A stretch of DNA of 64,000 nt, taken from positions 186,001-250,000 of the forward strand of contig NZ_JBBCAS010000007.1 of NCBI RefSeq assembly GCF_037203765.1, read 5' to 3'. A program made the position numbers and the translations under genes. Shown here piece after piece: positions 61,182 to 64,000 of this stretch (the stretch's first letter is position 1; every line of letters begins with the position of its first letter). This DNA comes from Sediminicola sp037203765. GTDB lineage: Bacteria > Bacteroidota > Bacteroidia > Flavobacteriales > Flavobacteriaceae. The notes under the pieces were generated by a model. The model was not told where the DNA came from, did no database searches, and worked only from the letters and a program-made list of their open reading frames with translations.

Positions 61182-62495
61182 TTAGTTGACCTTGAACGGT
61201 ATATTTGCCGTGCCTTCGTGATTAAAACCATCATCTGCATAAACAAACAATCTGTAATTTCCAGCTGCCGGTGTTTTAAATTTCAATGTACCATCTTTTT
61301 CCTCAATGATATCAATATTAACCGCAACTGGCCTTGCCTCGTGGTCACCCCCTTCTTTCACTTCTTCACTCTCGGGCAGCACTTCCCATCTGTAGGTAAT
61401 AGGATCGTTTTCAATATCTTTTATTTTCACTTCGGCAAGATATTCCTTACCAGCATCCAAGATAACATTTTCATAGGCAGTTTTTCCTTTCAAAACAAAA
61501 GAAGCTATCTGTGGCGTCCTATTTTCCGGCCATTTTCCATTCCAAATATAATGCATCACCCCTACGGATTCTGTTTCCTTGCCATTTTCGAGAAACACCC
61601 CATACCAAGTGGGTGTCCGCTCTTGCTTGTTACCCCATAGAAAAACATAAGATCCAATGCATTGTAAGGTATCGGCAGCAATCCCTCCTTTGTAACGCTT
61701 TAGATAATTGGCTGCTTTAATGGTGCTGTTTTCTTCAATGGGTGCGCCCCACGTTGTTTTGGGAACTTCCCAATGTCCTGTGGCACCCCACTCCGTAACC
61801 ATATACGGACCGTTCCACCCATATTCCCTGATCAATTTGGGCACATCGGGCAGGTCTCCATACATCTGTACGGATAAAATATCCAAATCCTGGCACCTTT
61901 CATTAATATAGGTAATTTCTTGCTGCGAAATCCCAGCCAAGGTTGTTGTGGTAGGATGGTTTGGATCCAATTCATGGATCATTTTGGAAATATCGTTTAC
62001 GGCATCCCACACCTTAGGATTGGAATAATTAAGGTTTAGTTCATTTCCTATGACCCATATCAACAGGGCCGGATGATCCTTAATTTCCAAGACCTCCTTT
62101 TTTATTCGTTCTTTTTGCTCTTCAACCGCCTTTTCATCATTGTAGTCAAATCCATGTCGCTCTCTTTCCACTTCAATTCCCATGGCCACCATTAATCCAT
62201 GCTCGTGGGCCTCATCCAGAACTTCCTTTGCAGATCTTTTTCCATTGTCGGTACGCCAGGTCCTAAAAGAATTTGCGTTGTGCTCGGCCAAAGCCGCCAC
62301 ATTACCAAATTCCAAGCCGGCACCTTTAATATAAAAAGGCTCCCCATTGACCATTAACTGAAATTTATTGCCAGATTTGGTGACCTCAACTTTGGCTGGA
62401 CCTTCACTTGACTGTCCTTCCGTCTCCCCTTTTTTGGGGTCGTTCTTGCACGAAATAAACAAGCAGATACTGAGAATGTATAGTAATTGCTTCAT
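61182..62495 (-). CDS. Clan GH-A glycoside hydrolase lipoprotein (GH2-like TIM barrel)
   Basis: A 437-residue lipoprotein (LFISC, Cys16). Residues about 40-330 form a TIM barrel with the GH2/GH5-type start VNGEPFYIKGAGLE, the acid/base Glu152 in WVIGNELNLN, and the nucleophile Glu235 in VTEWGATGHW. No jelly-roll domains precede the barrel as in full GH2 enzymes. A beta-sandwich of Ig type (about 340-437) ends the chain. It should cut an oligosaccharide in the periplasm or at the cell surface. Its neighbours, an MFS sugar transporter and a large GH94-like protein, form a small utilisation operon. Specificity cannot be told. Confidence 0.82.
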   Translation of the reverse strand: MKQLLYILSICLFISCKNDPKKGETEGQSSEGPAKVEVTKSGNKFQLMVNGEPFYIKGAGLEFGNVAALAEHNANSFRTWRTDNGKRSAKEVLDEAHEHGLMVAMGIEVERERHGFDYNDEKAVEEQKERIKKEVLEIKDHPALLIWVIGNELNLNYSNPKVWDAVNDISKMIHELDPNHPTTTTLAGISQQEITYINERCQDLDILSVQMYGDLPDVPKLIREYGWNGPYMVTEWGATGHWEVPKTTWGAPIEENSTIKAANYLKRYKGGIAADTLQCIGSYVFLWGNKQERTPTWYGVFLENGKETESVGVMHYIWNGKWPENRTPQIASFVLKGKTAYENVILDAGKEYLAEVKIKDIENDPITYRWEVLPESEEVKEGGDHEARPVAVNIDIIEEKDGTLKFKTPAAGNYRLFVYADDGFNHEGTANIPFKVN

Positions 62496-62504
62496 TTTTT
62501 GATT

Positions 62505-64000
62505 CTATTTATTGATTAATAGTTCTTCTACCTCTTCCAAGGTTTTTCCTTTGGTCTCAATCACATAATGGTACACAAAGAATATGGCACAAAATGACAA
62601 TAAGGCGTAGATGGCAAAAGTCACTGTTGGTCCAAGGTTGGACAACTCCCATGGAAAGACCTGGGTCACGGAGAAACTGATCAATGAATTGAAAAAGCCC
62701 ACTACGGAAATGGCTATCCCTTTTATCTTACTAGGGAATATCTCCGAGATAAGGGTCCACATTACAGGTCCTAAGGAAATGGCAAAAGAAGCCACATAAA
62801 GAAGTATGGCGATCAGTACCAAGGTTGCATTGATAGAGATAAAATTGGTGATCTCATTGCGCTTAAATTCCAAGAACAGATCTTCATCCAATTTGGAACT
62901 GACCTCTGTAAACAATGCCGCCTGACCGTCAAACGATTGACCGTTCAAATCGGACAAAGCTACTGCGATCTCCTTATTGTTGACTTTGCCCAAGGTAGTG
63001 TCATTAAAGTTATAAGTCGCATTATTAAAGGCGAAAGTTGCCATTATAAGGGCCACGGTCATAAAGGTTGTTCCGATAAGCAAAAGAGGTTTTCTTCCCA
63101 ATTTATCTATCAACCAAATGGCCACAAACGTAAAAACTAGATTGGTGAGTCCAACCACAATAGCCTGTAAAAAAGATGAATCCGTACTCCCTCCGGCCTG
63201 TTCAAAAATGGTTGGTGCATAATAGAACACCGCATTGATCCCGGTAATTTGCTGAAAAAATGCGATTCCCAGTGCAATGATCATAATGGTAGCATACTTA
63301 TGCTTGAAAATATCTGACAGCTTTCCTTTTTCCTCTTTTTTGTCCAATCCTCTTTGAATTTCTGCTAGGGTAGCCACCGCATACTCTTCCCCTCCAATAC
63401 GCATCAATATCTTTCTGGCCAAGGTCACCTCGTTCAGTTTAAGGATCAACCATCGTGGACTTTTAGGTACTGTAAAAAGGGCGAAAAAGTAAATTATGGC
63501 GGGTATTGCCTCTACACCTAACATCCATCGCCAGCTATCCTCGCCCAAATTCACTAAAAAGTAATTGGAAAAATAGGCCACGGAGATACCTATAACAATA
63601 TTCAATTGGTTGAAGGAAACCAAGCTACCTCTTAGTTTTGGTGGTGCAATCTCCGCAATATAGATCGGAGCAATTAAAATTGCTCCTCCAATTCCCACAC
63701 CACCAATTATTCTGGCAATGATGAACTCGGTATATCCTGTTGCAAAGGCTGACCATATAGCTGAAATAGAGAATAAGGCTGCAATTACGATCAACAAATT
63801 TTTACGTCCATATCGATCACTTAGTGGTCCTGCCGCCAAGTTCCCGGCCATGGCTCCGAATACGACACAGCCCACGGCAAAGCCAAGCTGCCACTCGGTC
63901 ATTTCAAAATAAAGGGTAATTCCTTTTACCGCTCCTGAGATAACGGCACTATCAAATCCCAATAAAAAACCACCAAGAGCAACGATCAGGCTGATCAGGA
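62505..64000 (-). CDS. Sugar porter family MFS transporter (5' end beyond window)
   Basis: The minus-strand frame is open to the right edge and continues as ISLIVALGGFLLGFDSAVISG, the standard first helix of sugar:H+ symporters; so the gene is cut by the window and the start is not seen. Visible marks are RYGRKN with GPLSDR, ARIIGGVGIGG, PESPRW-like PKSPRWL, and GINAVFYYAPTIFE, plus the C-terminal ETKGKTLEEVEEL. A periplasmic loop of about 65 residues with SFDGQAAL sits between helices 8 and 9. Distance to the GH lipoprotein is nine bases, so they are one operon. Confidence 0.93.
   Translation of the reverse strand, partial: LISLIVALGGFLLGFDSAVISGAVKGITLYFEMTEWQLGFAVGCVVFGAMAGNLAAGPLSDRYGRKNLLIVIAALFSISAIWSAFATGYTEFIIARIIGGVGIGGAILIAPIYIAEIAPPKLRGSLVSFNQLNIVIGISVAYFSNYFLVNLGEDSWRWMLGVEAIPAIIYFFALFTVPKSPRWLILKLNEVTLARKILMRIGGEEYAVATLAEIQRGLDKKEEKGKLSDIFKHKYATIMIIALGIAFFQQITGINAVFYYAPTIFEQAGGSTDSSFLQAIVVGLTNLVFTFVAIWLIDKLGRKPLLLIGTTFMTVALIMATFAFNNATYNFNDTTLGKVNNKEIAVALSDLNGQSFDGQAALFTEVSSKLDEDLFLEFKRNEITNFISINATLVLIAILLYVASFAISLGPVMWTLISEIFPSKIKGIAISVVGFFNSLISFSVTQVFPWELSNLGPTVTFAIYALLSFCAIFFVYHYVIETKGKTLEEVEELLINK

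Overview
The window looks like a chromosomal segment of a marine-type member of Flavobacteriaceae (Bacteroidota). The evidence is: a SusC/SusD pair; lipoprotein families typical of the phylum (DUF4920, DUF4197, DUF4266, DUF1684); a cyclophilin-FKBP fusion; a DnaJ with a reduced zinc finger; both type III and type II glutamine synthetases; and promoters of the Bacteroidota form (TTTG, about 19-22 bases, TAnnTTTG). The genus cannot be fixed from the sequence alone. No rRNA, insertion sequence, prophage or CRISPR array was seen. There is one tRNA gene, tRNA-Arg(ACG).

Layout. 1-5.5 kb: VF530-type DNA-binding protein, cold shock protein, two tandem 30-residue membrane peptides, fused prolyl isomerase, M28 peptidase with PPK2, and a secreted helical protein. 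5.6-14.3 kb (minus strand): a sigma-54-type response regulator lacking its DNA-binding domain; an ABC exporter with MscS; grpE-dnaJ; an epimerase-like protein; mnmD with DUF4920. 14.4-20.6 kb: ilvE, a MazG-like protein, a third member of the small membrane-peptide family, crcB, and a P-II/amtB/porin nitrogen locus. 20.8-30.6 kb: an MFS transporter with a DJ-1-like lipoprotein, a secreted hydrolase-like protein, Lrp, IcmF (fused isobutyryl-CoA mutase), purU and DUF4197. 31-37.5 kb: a membrane-embedded AraC-type regulator and a SusC/SusD pair whose leader holds repeated half-sites and a terminator-like hairpin. 37.6-45.5 kb (mostly minus): a hydrolase, pyrF, prfA, then a five-gene envelope redox cassette (Rieske lipoprotein, thioredoxin-like, ApbE flavin transferase, DUF4266, DUF3570), then purM. 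45.6-50 kb: divergent glnN (GSIII) and GSII genes and a Na+/Ca2+ antiporter. 50.2-54.4 kb: a BlaI/BlaR1-type pair, two very small genes, a LacI-type regulator and tRNA-Arg. 54.5-55 kb: a five-copy structured DNA repeat. 55-64 kb: a universal stress protein, a split YeeE/YedE sulfur transporter, and a carbohydrate locus (a very large cytoplasmic GH94-like protein, a clan GH-A lipoprotein and a sugar MFS transporter that runs off the right edge).

How the genes fit together. Nitrogen assimilation is represented twice: uptake and sensing at 17-19 kb, and ammonium fixation by two glutamine synthetases at 45.6-49 kb. The cassette at 40.9-44.3 kb is the most interesting system. All five products carry export or lipoprotein signals, and together they suggest an extracytoplasmic flavin/iron-sulfur/thiol electron pathway of unknown purpose ending in an outer-membrane barrel. 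The other notable items are the structured repeat array after tRNA-Arg, whose second hairpin shows compensatory base changes between copies, and a family of tiny one-helix membrane peptides in three copies. All functional assignments were made by reading motifs by eye; no database search was run.
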